Numbered from the stretch's first letter, positions 14,472 through 23,108 are shown. The stretch is DNA of 64,000 nucleotides from CAYPHY01 sp964410625 (GCA_964410625.1 CAYPHY010000011.1:75067-139066); one strand, 5' to 3'. Notes: generated by a model from the letters alone, not told the origin. Translations and numbers: made by a program.

Positions 14472-16253
14472 CTATTCGGCAAACAACCGATCCCCCCGAT
14501 GCAACCGGTAGGCAATCTGATACGTTTGCCCTTGCGCCCGGACGGTTGGCGAATGGGCCGCTAGATAACGCGCGGCCGCTACCATCACATGCACCGCCAC
14601 ATCCATCTGGGCAACGGCCGTCTCATCCCCCGCTTCGGCCGCCTGGCTCAACAACTGGTACTGGCGAAAAGCCGCCTCTACCGTCTGAATGGTATGAAAG
14701 TCCCGGTCTTCCCGCAGCAGCAATCGTCCCAGGGTTGCCATTAACGCTTCCGGTCGTCCGCCGCCATAGAGATAATGGGCCACCAACTCACCCGCCTCAT
14801 TCACCTGTTGTTGCCGGTCCAGCAGCGGCGGCAACTCTGCCAATAGCCCGGCCGGTTGGTAGCCATTGCCGTTCGCTTGCGGCAAACGCGCCGCCGGGAT
14901 GTTGAGAAAGCGGTCGAGATAGACACTCATCGCCGCGTCAAACACACCACGCAACAACTCGGCCGATGGCGCACGTCGCGCCGCCTGCTCAATCGCATTG
15001 GCAAAGGTGAAGGTGTGCAACGCCGTGTCCCAGTCACCAAACTCATTGCTGGTGTGGAAGCGTGCAATGCGCAAGGCGGCCGCATAACTAACCGCACTCG
15101 CCAGTTGTACAATCGTCCATCCCTCGCGCAACGCCGCCAACATCGCCGCCACACTCTCCTGCGGATCATCCCCCAACAACACCTCCACCAACTCCGCCCG
15201 CCCAATCTCCAGTCTCCCAGTCTCTAATCTCTTAGTCTCCCCAATCTCCAACACCTCCGGCAACTCCCCAAACGTCTCCTCCAACAACGCCACCAGATCA
15301 ATCGGATTGCGCCACTCGTTCGCCTCCTCCATCCGGTCAGCATTGGCATAAGCCATCGCCAGACTGGGCAACACCTGCCCTGCATACTGCCAACCGGCAA
15401 TATCTAACGCTTCAAACGCCTTGTTGGTAAAGTCAGCCACATGACCTATTTGGATATAACGATGGTCGGTCACGGCCGCAAAAAGCATATCGGCCATTTC
15501 CGCGTCCGTCGCCCCCGCGCGAATGGCAGAGACAATACACCGTTCCGCCCCATCTGCGTCCCGCACCTCCACAAAGCGGCGGAACCAGCGTTTCAGAGTA
15601 GGAACATCGGTGGTGTTGGTGGGCAGCGGCCGCACCGGGAAGCGTGGCGCGGAACCTTCTGTATCATTGGCAACGGCCGATAAACCTTGATAAAGCGCAC
15701 GCGGCCGATCTTGCTCCTCCAGATAAGGCAACATATTCATCAGGCAGGTCAAAATCGTCAGCCCTTGCCCCCACCCCTGTTGCCGGTAGCGCGTGCCAAA
15801 CTCCAGGCCGACGCGAAACGGCTCTACGGCATCACCATCATTCTCCAGCAAGGTCAACACCGCCTTACCGATCACCAACGAGAGATTACGCTCCAACCCC
15901 ACCTTCAAGCGTTCCCGCTGTCGCTGGCGCGGGTCTGTTTTATGGGCAATATCTACCATGACCTGACCATCTACGATGGCAACCGGGAAGGTCTGTGCGT
16001 CGTCGGCCCACTGGTCAAACGTCCCCCCGCTTTCCAGGTCAAACCGCGCGTGGTGCCAGTGGCAAGTCAGAATCCCATCCTTGACCGTCCCCCGATCCAG
16101 TGGAAAGCCCATGTGGGGACAGCGATTGTCCACCGCATATACCTTGTCATCATAGGCAAACAAGGCCAACGTATGCCCATTCGCCTGCACCGACAAGCAA
16201 CCCGCCTGCCGCACCTCGTCCAAAGAAGCCGCCCGTACAAAATGTTCGCCCAT
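14472..16253 (-). CDS. Rieske [2Fe-2S] domain fused to a large helical domain
   Basis: A 593-residue protein. Residues 1-105 are a Rieske ferredoxin domain with both cluster motifs: CPHMGF (Cys, His) and CHWHHARF (Cys, His), plus the typical VYAVDNRCPH and DGILTCHWH context. The remaining ~490 residues are alpha-helical, rich in Leu and Ala, without a recognised catalytic domain; there is no ring-hydroxylase iron site. An electron-transfer or sensor role is possible, but not shown. Between residues about 335 and 352 there is a low-complexity segment (EIGETKRLETGRLEIGRAE) encoded by CAATCTCC/CAGTCTCC repeats. SD-like GGTGGA precedes the ATG. The gene is monocistronic, with repeats on both sides. 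Confidence 0.75.
   Translation of the reverse strand: MGEHFVRAASLDEVRQAGCLSVQANGHTLALFAYDDKVYAVDNRCPHMGFPLDRGTVKDGILTCHWHHARFDLESGGTFDQWADDAQTFPVAIVDGQVMVDIAHKTDPRQRQRERLKVGLERNLSLVIGKAVLTLLENDGDAVEPFRVGLEFGTRYRQQGWGQGLTILTCLMNMLPYLEEQDRPRALYQGLSAVANDTEGSAPRFPVRPLPTNTTDVPTLKRWFRRFVEVRDADGAERCIVSAIRAGATDAEMADMLFAAVTDHRYIQIGHVADFTNKAFEALDIAGWQYAGQVLPSLAMAYANADRMEEANEWRNPIDLVALLEETFGELPEVLEIGETKRLETGRLEIGRAELVEVLLGDDPQESVAAMLAALREGWTIVQLASAVSYAAALRIARFHTSNEFGDWDTALHTFTFANAIEQAARRAPSAELLRGVFDAAMSVYLDRFLNIPAARLPQANGNGYQPAGLLAELPPLLDRQQQVNEAGELVAHYLYGGGRPEALMATLGRLLLREDRDFHTIQTVEAAFRQYQLLSQAAEAGDETAVAQMDVAVHVMVAAARYLAAHSPTVRAQGQTYQIAYRLHRGDRLFAE
15199..15252. repeat. Short-tandem repeat inserted in frame into the Rieske-fusion gene
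   Basis: CGCCCAATCTCCAGTCTCCC, TCTCTAATCTCTTAGTCTCC and CCAATCTCC words run in tandem. They match the intergenic hairpin at 3351-3428. Confidence 0.8.
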
Positions 16254-16269
16254 CTTCTATCCACCTCTG

Positions 16270-16521
16270 TTCTAAATGTTACGCAGATAGCGCGGATGGA
16301 ACGCGGAAAACGCAGATTGTTTGCTTATCGGGCGTTCCATCCAGGCCAAGCCGCATCAAAACCGTTGGTTCCAAAGCTATCAGCAAGCAATGATGGGGTC
16401 AACAGGCGAACGAACAGAACCTCGCTGTACGAAGGGACAGGAGCAGCGACGCAAATCAAGCGCAAGATAATATATACGATCCGCGCAATCTGCGTTTTAT
16501 CCGCGTTATCAGCGTAACGCT
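16270..16521. repeat. Pair of ACGCAGAT/ATCCGCGT repeats flanking a gene-free gap
   Basis: GTTACGCAGATAGCGCGGAT with AAAACGCAGATTG (16276-16319) and the inverted block ATCCGCGCAATCTGCG plus TATCCGCGTTATCAGCGTAA (16471-16519) bracket about 150 bases with no coding or RNA signal that I can see. Confidence 0.7.
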
Positions 16522-17598
16522 TTATTCATCATCACTGGAAAGAAAATCTTTGAGCAGCTCCCAGGTTGCTTCAAGTGCTTCAGGACGGGTTGTGTATCGC
16601 CGACCTTCATCATGTCCTAACGTCAGATGCACCAGACGGGCAATACGCAGCGCCTGTAGGTGGTGGATCACCGTCGGCGCACGCAGACGCAAGCGGCGCG
16701 ACAATTCGGCCGGGGTCAACGGCTCATCCGCGAGATAACGCAAGATTCGCAGGCGGGTGGGATCAGCCAACGCCCGCAAAGTCTGGTAAAGAAGATCAGG
16801 GACCTGGTCACCGGGAACCAGGGAAGCATCCAACGGCCGCGCCCCAAACAAAAACAGTTCTTTCCGTTTGTGGATACGGCTAAAGAGAACCAGTGGCGTC
16901 GCCCAATAGCAAGGGACCAACACCAATTCATCCATCCTCAGCTTGTTGTCTTCAAATTGAAGACCTTGTGAAAGCTCATCCAAAAGCTCCCTCAACGGCA
17001 ACTTTTCGGCCAGTGCCTGAGCGCGTTCCAGAGTGGCCGCCAACGCCGGACGAATGCGGCGCTCTTCCTCAGCAAAAAACTCGCTGTAGTAGGCATTCAA
17101 GGCTGCCAGCAGACCTTCCCCTGACGCGGCCGCATCCGCCCACAGGGCCAAATGATGCCGCAACTTTTTATCATGGCTGGCCTTGATCTTACCCTTATGC
17201 CCATCCTCCTCATAGCAAGCCTTCAGGCGTTCAACATCGTCGTCGCCCCACGATTTCCGCCCCATCACCTCATACAACACTTCTCGCATCGGTTCGGGCA
17301 TATCCGGGGTCATACTCAGCGTGGCAAAGCGCTCGGCCGGGGCCATGTCTTCCAATACTTCCAGGGCAATGGTGGCGTCCTTCGGCCGTGGCAACTGGTA
17401 GACCCAGTGGAAAGGCCACATCCCATCCACCGCCTGTTGCAGCAACTCGCGCTCGGCCGTTGGCAAGCGCGAACGGACCCCCGCCGCCCACGAACCGCGC
17501 AACCCATACTTATCCGGCTCATGGATTACGTGTAGACTGGCAAAGAAATCGTACGCCGTTCCACTATCCCATTCGAGTTTTATATCCCGTATAATCAT
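16522..17598 (-). CDS. ArsR-family transcriptional regulator with N-terminal DUF5937-like domain
   Basis: A 358-residue regulator. The C-terminal ~90 residues are an ArsR winged helix (LLYQTLRALADPTRLRILRYLADEPLTPAELSRRLRLRAPTVIHHLQAL, cut here only by description) with a final wing RRYTTRPEALE. The ~260-residue N-terminal part resembles the DUF5937/long ArsR proteins of Actinobacteria and Chloroflexota and presumably senses a ligand. The start at 17598 (MIIRDIKLEWDSG) has GGTGAAG before it; the longer ORF to 17733 overlaps the upstream MFS gene and has no such site. It lies 97 bases downstream of the MFS exporter gene, so it probably controls that exporter. Confidence 0.78.
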   Translation of the reverse strand: MIIRDIKLEWDSGTAYDFFASLHVIHEPDKYGLRGSWAAGVRSRLPTAERELLQQAVDGMWPFHWVYQLPRPKDATIALEVLEDMAPAERFATLSMTPDMPEPMREVLYEVMGRKSWGDDDVERLKACYEEDGHKGKIKASHDKKLRHHLALWADAAASGEGLLAALNAYYSEFFAEEERRIRPALAATLERAQALAEKLPLRELLDELSQGLQFEDNKLRMDELVLVPCYWATPLVLFSRIHKRKELFLFGARPLDASLVPGDQVPDLLYQTLRALADPTRLRILRYLADEPLTPAELSRRLRLRAPTVIHHLQALRIARLVHLTLGHDEGRRYTTRPEALEATWELLKDFLSSDDE

Positions 17599-17638
17599 CG
17601 CTTCACCACATATTCTACACGAAAAAGCCACCCTTGTA

Positions 17639-17690
17639 GAGCGATTTGGCAAATCGCTCATTCTAGCACACGATTGACCAAATCGTGCTA
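17639..17690. repeat. Two adjacent small palindromes between exporter and regulator
   Basis: GAGCGATTTGGCAAATCGCTC (one base over twenty, positions 17639-17659) and TAGCACACGATT paired with AAATCGTGCTA (17664-17690). The first belongs to the same family as 2626-2644. They may reduce read-through between the two genes. Confidence 0.6.
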
Positions 17691-17695
17691 TAGAA

Positions 17696-19081
17696 TCAAA
17701 CGGCCGTTGCCACCCCTTCTTCCAAACCGTCACCCTCTACCGGCACAGGCGGAGTTGGCGCCTCGGCCGCCACATGGTCCGGCAAAAGGGTCTCTGCATT
17801 GCGAACCGCCGGGAATAGATAGCCGCCCAGACCAACGACCGCGCTAAACGCACCGGCCAACACCAGCATCAACGCCATCCCCGCCCCTGGCCCCGTGCCA
17901 ACCAGCCAGCCAAAGGTCTCGCTCCAGGCGGCCCCCGGTTGCAAGGCTGGCTCAAATAAATTATCGGCCAACGGCCCGGCGATCACCGTTGCCACCGGCG
18001 CGGTTATTTGTGCAATCAGACGCCGCACGGAGAAAACCCGCCCCTGAACATCAGGCGCAACCTTCGATTGCCAGATCGCCTGGTTGGAGCCATTGATGAT
18101 CGGGATAAAAAACTGGCTCATAAAGGCGCCAAATGCCCAAAATGGGACGGCGCGGCCGACACCCATCACTAATTCACCCAACAAACCGCCCAAGAACATC
18201 CCCAACAAGACTCCATGCACTTTGCGCTTTGGCCCGCCCCATGCACTGAGCAACAAGCCGCCAGCCACCCCACCTACTGCCCCAATAGATTGCACACTTG
18301 CCAGCGCAATTTCATTATTTCCTGTTCGGGCGAGGATCATTGGCACCATAACGGCTATACCGAACATAGCCAGAAAGTTGAGCGAGAAAAAGACCAGTTG
18401 CAAGCCCAGGAGACTCGGCCGCCGCCAAATATAGCGAAAGCCATAAAGTGATTCTTGCCACAAGCTACCTGTACCTTCCGCCCCGTCGGCCGTACGTTCC
18501 GGCTGGGGAATGGCGACGGCCGCTATCGTTCCAATCGCCGCCAAGAAGGTGATCACATCAATGAGCATGATCCCTTGCAACCCGATCAAGCCCAGCAACG
18601 CCCCGGCAAAGGCGGGAGCCAAAATCCCGGAGGCAGCATCGGCCAGCGACATCATCCCACTGGCGCGGGCATAGTGCTGTTTGGGAATCATCATCGTCAC
18701 TGAGGCGCCAAAAGCGGGAAATTGCAGTGAATTGAACGCCCCGGCGATCACGTTCACCACATAAACATGCCAGATTTCCAAATTACCCGTCGATAGCATA
18801 TACAGCAAGCCAATCGTGGCGATACCGGCCGCCAGATCGCTGAGGATGATGATCCGTTTGCGGTTGGAGCGGTCTACCAACGCCCCGGCAATTGGGCTGA
18901 GCAACACGCTCGGCGCAATGAAAAAGAAGATCGCCAGCGTTAGGGTGGTCGCCTTCCCCGTTTGCTCAAACAGCCAAAAAGAAAGGGCGAAGTTGGTCAT
19001 CCCCGTTCCCAGCAACGACACCAACTGCCCTAACCAGACAATCGTAAACGCCCGCATTCCACTCGGTTGGCTTCTGTTCAT
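17696..19081 (-). CDS. MFS transporter, DHA3-type drug/siderophore exporter
   Basis: A 461-residue major facilitator superfamily protein with about twelve hydrophobic segments and the MFS_3/DHA3 opening FTIVWLGQLVSLLGTGMTNFALSFW, the loop motif ALVDRSNRKRIIILSDL between helices 2 and 3, and GGPKRK in the second half. Relatives export drugs, macrolides or siderophores. GAGGG precedes the ATG. It is followed by the ArsR-type regulator gene on the same strand, a usual exporter-regulator arrangement. The substrate cannot be read from the sequence. Confidence 0.85.
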   Translation of the reverse strand: MNRSQPSGMRAFTIVWLGQLVSLLGTGMTNFALSFWLFEQTGKATTLTLAIFFFIAPSVLLSPIAGALVDRSNRKRIIILSDLAAGIATIGLLYMLSTGNLEIWHVYVVNVIAGAFNSLQFPAFGASVTMMIPKQHYARASGMMSLADAASGILAPAFAGALLGLIGLQGIMLIDVITFLAAIGTIAAVAIPQPERTADGAEGTGSLWQESLYGFRYIWRRPSLLGLQLVFFSLNFLAMFGIAVMVPMILARTGNNEIALASVQSIGAVGGVAGGLLLSAWGGPKRKVHGVLLGMFLGGLLGELVMGVGRAVPFWAFGAFMSQFFIPIINGSNQAIWQSKVAPDVQGRVFSVRRLIAQITAPVATVIAGPLADNLFEPALQPGAAWSETFGWLVGTGPGAGMALMLVLAGAFSAVVGLGGYLFPAVRNAETLLPDHVAAEAPTPPVPVEGDGLEEGVATAV

Positions 19082-19099
19082 GCTACCCTCTTCTAAGAA

Positions 19100-19198
19100 G
19101 CGTTACGCAGATGACGCGGATTGAGACGGAGATTTGCGCTGAATAAAAATTTATGAATCAGCGGAAATCTGCGTTACAACAGCGTCATCTGCGTAACT
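19100..19198. repeat. Dispersed ACGCAGAT/GCGTCATCTGCG inverted repeat
   Basis: GCGTTACGCAGATGACGCGG at one end and AGCGTCATCTGCGTAAC at the other, with GAAATCTGCG between: an inverted arrangement of the ATCTGCG family upstream of the MFS gene and 3' of the MBL gene. Confidence 0.75.
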
Positions 19199-19201
19199 CT
19201 T

Positions 19202-19846
19202 TCAACTACCCATATCCCAAGTTGCGTCGCCAAAGAAGTCGCCGTGATCGCGCGACAAGAATGCTTCAATCTCCGCTCGCTTGTCGCCCAGGCGAAAGGA
19301 TGGTCCATGCCCTGGATAACAAATCGTGGCATCAGGCCATGTTAAGACAACATTGCGTAATGTAGCCAGCGTGGTTTGGAAGTCAGCGGCCGAATTCGTC
19401 TTACCCGGCCCCCCTTCAAAAATGGTATCCCCGACAATCGCCCGATAATCATTATCCAATACAAAACAAATTTGGTCGGCGATATGTCCTGGGGTGTCAT
19501 AAACCTTAAGCCGGTGTTGACCAACCTTTACTGTATCCCCTTGTGCCAGATGCCGTGCCACATTCAGGCGCATACCATCATAATGTGGCCCCTCATGGGC
19601 TAAAACAGGGACAACCAATCGCTCGCGCATTTCCTCCAATGCACCCACATGGTCGGGGTGCGTGTGGGTGAGCAAAATAGCAATCGGTTCGCTATCTTCT
19701 AGCATCTCTTCCAGCGTGTCGGGGTCTGCGCCGGGATCAATCAAGACGCTTTGTCGCGTGTGGGGACAAACCAGCGCGTAGGTGTTCATTTGCCAGGGGC
19801 CAACCTGGCGGGTGCGTAACTCCAATCTTTCTGTGTGTTCAGTCAT
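19202..19846 (-). CDS. Metallo-beta-lactamase fold hydrolase, glyoxalase II-like
   Basis: A 214-residue MBL-fold hydrolase with the metal motif LLTHTHPDHVGAL, the second His in APEG-like VLAHEGPHYDG region, GHIADQICF, GDTIFEGGPGKTN and CYPGHGPSF. This is the small glyoxalase II / YcbL-type hydroxyacylglutathione-like hydrolase class; the true thioester substrate is unknown. The ATG at 19846 is preferred since GGAGGTAACA lies directly before it; an in-frame GTG twelve bases upstream is part of that SD. Length is normal. Confidence 0.87.
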   Translation of the reverse strand: MTEHTERLELRTRQVGPWQMNTYALVCPHTRQSVLIDPGADPDTLEEMLEDSEPIAILLTHTHPDHVGALEEMRERLVVPVLAHEGPHYDGMRLNVARHLAQGDTVKVGQHRLKVYDTPGHIADQICFVLDNDYRAIVGDTIFEGGPGKTNSAADFQTTLATLRNVVLTWPDATICYPGHGPSFRLGDKRAEIEAFLSRDHGDFFGDATWDMGS

Positions 19847-19958
19847 TGTTACCTCCACGCCAGATTATACCTCCTACCCTCATTTTTGATAGCGCTCGCT
19901 CTCCTGGCCCGTTCCAACGGATTTTCCGTTTCAGTCCCAGACGCAGGCAATTCGCTAT

Positions 19959-20162
19959 CTAACCGCTAAACTGCGGTTCTGCCTGACGTTTTAATGTTTT
20001 TCCGGCCGAAATCAACACGCCACCACTGGCATATAGCATCCGCGCCCATAAGGTCGGCCGCTGCTTCCGCTCCGCTTCCGCCCGGCGAATCTTCAATAGC
20101 TCGCGCCGTTTTTCCTCTTGAAAGGAACGGATAATCTCAATTTGAGTATAAGGATGTAACAT
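19959..20162 (-). CDS. Small charged helical protein under multi-operator control
   Basis: A 67-residue protein, MLHPYTQIEIIRSFQEEKRRELLKI..., with a strongly charged helix (EEKRRELLKIRRAEAERKQRP) then a hydrophobic stretch (LWARMLYASGGVLISAGKTL) that could be one membrane helix. The ATG at 20162 has GAGGAG eight bases upstream; the longer ORF to 20225 would start inside an operator-like site. I recognise no family. The interest lies in its promoter, which carries five copies of a 16-bp palindrome (20216-20341), so the gene is probably tightly repressed. Confidence 0.6.
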   Translation of the reverse strand: MLHPYTQIEIIRSFQEEKRRELLKIRRAEAERKQRPTLWARMLYASGGVLISAGKTLKRQAEPQFSG

Positions 20163-20215
20163 TTCAAGCACTCCTCGCGTTTGCACAGCTCTTATCGTAC
20201 CTTCGGCCAAAGTGG

Positions 20216-20341
20216 TTAGATGCATATCTTAAAAATTAGACGTCTGTCTATTGTGTTAGACAATCATCTAATCACGTATTAGATAATAATCTAACTCGTG
20301 TTCCTTGTCAAGTACTTTTTAGTGATTAGGTAAATATCTAA
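20216..20341. promoter_or_regulatory. Array of five 16-bp palindromic operator-like sites
   Basis: Sites start at 20216 (TTAGATGCATATCTTA), 20236 (TTAGACGTCTGTCTAT), 20256 (TTAGACAATCATCTAA), 20279 (TTAGATAATAATCTAA) and 20326 (TTAGGTAAATATCTAA). Consensus TTAGAY-N4-RTCTAA. Start-to-start spacing is 20, 20, 23 and 47 bases, so neighbours lie about two helical turns apart. One site covers the -10 box of the promoter at 20283-20311. The spacing and dyads fit a TetR- or MarR-size dimer; no regulator gene adjoins. Confidence 0.75.
20283..20311 (-). promoter_or_regulatory. Strong sigma-70-type promoter inside the operator array
   Basis: Perfect TTGACA (20311-20306), 17-base spacer, TATTAT (20288-20283) on the minus strand. 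The site at 20279-20294 overlaps the -10 box, so binding there would block RNA polymerase. Confidence 0.85.
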
Positions 20342-20370
20342 CTATGACTGGTTTGCAAGAGGGGAGTCGC

Positions 20371-21135
20371 TCATAAACCGCCGAAATAAAGCTCTGTGTC
20401 ATAGAGGAATTGTACGCGGCCGTCTTGTTCATACTGTTGAAATAATCGCTCTAGTTCGGCCAGCATGGGTTGATAGTTGGGGTGTTCAACCGGAGGTGCA
20501 TAGGACGAGGAAAGTAAACGGCCGACCAACCCCTGCAAATCAAATTGTTGTTGGTTGGTTAAGCTGCGCTTCTCAAACGCGCCAGCAAAGAAACCGGGGA
20601 CATCACTGTTTTGTTCGCTATGGTTGATTTCGTGATAGTCCAGGGCATATTGATCAAGCAAGGCTTCATAAGCACGCATAAAGCCATCCCCCTCGGCAAG
20701 GCGGGTATTCCATACCAACACCACCCAACCGCCCGGCCGCAAAATACGGCCGAACTCTTCCCGTGTCGGCCGCGGCTCAAACCAGTGGAACGCCTGCCCC
20801 GCCGTCACAAAATCAACGGACGCATCGGCCAGTGTCGTTCCTTCGGCGCGGCCGTTTACGCTCCTAAAGTTAGGATAATGGTCTAATACCTGCTCGGCCG
20901 CCGCTCGCATCTCGCTATTTGGCTCCACCGCATAGACGAGATTGCCGTTCTTCAGAAACAACTCTGTCAGCAACCCTGTCCCTGAACCAATATCAGCGAT
21001 CACCGACTCGGCCGTCAGCCCACACTCTTCGCGCAAGCAGTCCACAATTTCCTGTGGATAGCTTGGCCGGTATTTAACATAGTTATCAACCCGGCTGCTA
21101 AACCGGCGCGTTGGATCGAAACTCGCTTTACTCAT
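20371..21135 (-). CDS. Class I SAM-dependent methyltransferase
   Basis: A 254-residue methyltransferase_11-type protein. Seen: FSSRVDNYVKYRPSYPQEI at the N terminus, SAM-binding motif I VIADIGSGTGLLTELFL, acidic loop VYAVEPNSEM, then VNGRAEGTTLADASVDFVTAGQAFHWF and the post-motif RILRPGGWVVLVWN. The FHWF box is typical of the YcgJ/TAM-like group of small-molecule methyltransferases. It follows the PIG-L deacetylase gene by six bases on the same strand, suggesting an operon, though the substrate is unknown. Confidence 0.88.
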   Translation of the reverse strand: MSKASFDPTRRFSSRVDNYVKYRPSYPQEIVDCLREECGLTAESVIADIGSGTGLLTELFLKNGNLVYAVEPNSEMRAAAEQVLDHYPNFRSVNGRAEGTTLADASVDFVTAGQAFHWFEPRPTREEFGRILRPGGWVVLVWNTRLAEGDGFMRAYEALLDQYALDYHEINHSEQNSDVPGFFAGAFEKRSLTNQQQFDLQGLVGRLLSSSYAPPVEHPNYQPMLAELERLFQQYEQDGRVQFLYDTELYFGGL

Positions 21136-21141
21136 AACAGT

Positions 21142-21861
21142 TCACCACACTTCTACTTGTCTAAAAGTCTCGGCATACGTCACACCAATAGCCTCGCCAT
21201 GCCGCCGGTCAATCTCCTTCAGCCACTCCAGGTTTTTCTCCCCTTCTGGAAACTGGCTATGATGGGCCAGCGAAACAGCGACTTTTTTGTCATAGACGGC
21301 CGTCACATCCACAACCACGTCCGCATCCACATCCGGCGAGCGATCCGTCGCAAAGAGAAAGATGCGCTCTATCCGGCCCAGCCCGATCTCCCCTTCATGA
21401 AGCTGCTCCGGCCGGTAGAGCGGCATTTTTGACGGCATAAAGGCATCCAACGCCGCCTGCCCGGCCGCGCGGTGGTCGGGGTGAATCTGGCCTGTCCAGT
21501 AGGGATCAAATGTCCACAAGGTATCGGCCTGGGTCACCCGGTACAGACGGGCAAGCTCCGCTCGCAGATTCAAGTCGGGAAGCAGCTCCCCATCGTGGTG
21601 TCCCAAATTATAGGTTTTCTCCAGGCCCAACAGTCGCGCCGCTTCCTCCGTCTCCACCAGCCGTGTCGCTGCCAGGGCGGGTCGTACTGTTGCCCCATCT
21701 TGCGCTCCAATATCGCCCAGGGTGCAATTGACCGAATAGACCTTAACGCCGCGCTCGATCAGCAGTGCCAGCGTCCCGCCGCACATCGTCTCTAAATCGT
21801 CAGGATGCGCCGCGACGACGATCAACCGTTGTACATCCGCAAATGCCTCTATTCCTCTCAT
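21142..21861 (-). CDS. PIG-L/LmbE family N-acetylglucosaminyl deacetylase-like protein
   Basis: A 239-residue zinc deacetylase fold. Metal motif AAHPDDLE near residue 20 (His, Asp, Asp), TLGDIGAQDG, HHDGELLPDLNLRAELARLYR, and the HPDH motif (QIHPDHRAAGQAALDAF). The family includes BshB/MshB of thiol-cofactor synthesis and PIG-L; without the partner glycosyltransferase its substrate is unclear. The ATG at 21861 is preceded by AAAGGAAG; the upstream in-frame ATG at 21903 lies inside a repeat block and is unlikely. Likely operon with the methyltransferase downstream. Confidence 0.87.
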   Translation of the reverse strand: MRGIEAFADVQRLIVVAAHPDDLETMCGGTLALLIERGVKVYSVNCTLGDIGAQDGATVRPALAATRLVETEEAARLLGLEKTYNLGHHDGELLPDLNLRAELARLYRVTQADTLWTFDPYWTGQIHPDHRAAGQAALDAFMPSKMPLYRPEQLHEGEIGLGRIERIFLFATDRSPDVDADVVVDVTAVYDKKVAVSLAHHSQFPEGEKNLEWLKEIDRRHGEAIGVTYAETFRQVEVW

Positions 21862-21871
21862 AGCTTCCTTT

Positions 21872-21950
21872 CTTGACAAGGTGACAGGGTGAAGAGGTGA
21901 CAAGGTGATAAAAGCCGTTCACCACCTCACCTTGTCACCTCGTCATCTTA
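21872..21950. repeat. AGGTGACA tandem repeat forming a hairpin
   Basis: Tandem GGTGACAGGGTGAAGAGGTG words, then the inverted copy. GAGGTGACAAGGTGA (21894-21908) pairs with TCACCTTGTCACCTC (21927-21941) perfectly over 15 bp. It lies between the VOC stop and the PIG-L start, and probably ends the VOC transcript. Confidence 0.75.
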
Positions 21951-22305
21951 CGGAGATCATCTCCACCCGGTTCCCAAACGGGTCGCGAAACTCGAAGCGA
22001 TCATAGCCGGGAATAGGGATGCTCTCCTCAACCGCAATCCCGGCCGCCTTCAATCGCTCGCGCCACGCCCCCACATCATCTACCTGATAGGCGATATGCG
22101 CCTTCGTCTTGTGCCGGTCTACCCCGTCCTCCGTGCCGATGTGCAATTGACGGCCGCCTACCTGCACCCAAAACCCGCCTCGGCCGCGCAACGACTCCGG
22201 CTTTTCGATCTCTACTAATCCCAACACCTCACAGTAAAACGCCCGTGCGGCCGCTTCTGCTCCGCGCGGGATGGTGATTTGAACATGGTTGATTTCCTGG
22301 ATCAT
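21943..22305 (-). CDS. VOC-superfamily (glyoxalase/bleomycin-resistance fold) protein
   Basis: A 120-residue single-module VOC protein: INHVQITIPRGAEAAARAFYCEVLGL at the start with the first metal His, QLHIGTEDG with the second, AHIAYQVDDVGAWRERLKAAG, and RFEFRDPFGNRVEMI with the metal Glu. All three metal ligands of a classical site are in place. Function could be a lactoylglutathione lyase-like isomerase or a resistance protein; context does not decide. The start lies 29 bases after the alpha/beta hydrolase stop. Confidence 0.86.
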   Translation of the reverse strand: MIQEINHVQITIPRGAEAAARAFYCEVLGLVEIEKPESLRGRGGFWVQVGGRQLHIGTEDGVDRHKTKAHIAYQVDDVGAWRERLKAAGIAVEESIPIPGYDRFEFRDPFGNRVEMISVR

Positions 22306-22334
22306 TCAAACCTCATCAGAGTAATAGACTACGT

Positions 22335-23108
22335 TTATAACGGCCGTAACTCTCCTGGCAACGGCCGATCCGTCACCCAGGCACGCACCATCTCGCTAAA
22401 CAACGCTGGTAACTGTAAATTCCAAACATGCCCCGCGCCAGGAACCATCACGCCCGTCGCTCCGACAATGGCCTGGTGCAACTGACGAGCCATCCGTTTG
22501 GCAAACCATGTTTCCTTTTGCCCAACGACCACCAATAGCGGCCGATTGGCTCTAGCTGGTGTCACAATCTGCGAATAAGTCGCCAACAAGAAACGATTCA
22601 TAGCATCGGGCGAAACCTTTTCGATCTCCTCGCCCAGCATCGAGCGGTACTGCCCAGGGATACCAAATTGAAACAACATTAAAGCGCTCAATTGCTCAGG
22701 ACGCAACAGGCGCATGATTGGCTTATTCAGGTAAAGCTGTGCCTTGAAAAGCGCCATCACCGGTTTGCTTAAAGGCGCGGCCGTTCCGCTGAGAATCACA
22801 TGATCGACCACATCAGGCCGCTGTACCATCATCGCCTGGGCCACGACTCCGCCAAATGACAACCCCACAAGATGAGCGCGACCATTCGCGGCGGCATCAG
22901 TGATCAGGTCGGCCAATCGGGTAACAGCATCTTCCATCACAAATGGAATGTGGGCGCTACGGCCGTGTTCCGGCAAGTCGGGAGCCAGGCAATGGAACTC
23001 GGTCAACTGCTCAAGCTGCGGCCGCCACATCCGCCCGCTCAAAGGAGAGCCATGCAAAAAGAGAATTGTCGGATTAGCGGCCGAACCTGTCTCATGTACA
23101 AACAACAT
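22335..23108 (-). CDS. Alpha/beta hydrolase
   Basis: A 257-residue alpha/beta hydrolase with oxyanion loop FLHGSPLSGRMW, strand LAPDLPEHGRS, nucleophile elbow GLSFGG (Ser), the acid region LLVVVGQKETWF and the catalytic His in GAGHVWNLQ. The order is that of C-C hydrolase, lactonase or haloperoxidase-like enzymes; the substrate is not predictable. It lies upstream of the VOC gene on the same strand and could form a transcription unit with it. Confidence 0.87.
   Translation of the reverse strand: MLFVHETGSAANPTILFLHGSPLSGRMWRPQLEQLTEFHCLAPDLPEHGRSAHIPFVMEDAVTRLADLITDAAANGRAHLVGLSFGGVVAQAMMVQRPDVVDHVILSGTAAPLSKPVMALFKAQLYLNKPIMRLLRPEQLSALMLFQFGIPGQYRSMLGEEIEKVSPDAMNRFLLATYSQIVTPARANRPLLVVVGQKETWFAKRMARQLHQAIVGATGVMVPGAGHVWNLQLPALFSEMVRAWVTDRPLPGELRPL

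Noticed and set aside
17598..17733. Longer start for the ArsR-type regulator
   Set aside because: It would overlap the MFS gene end, pass through two palindromes and has no SD; the ATG at 17598 has one.
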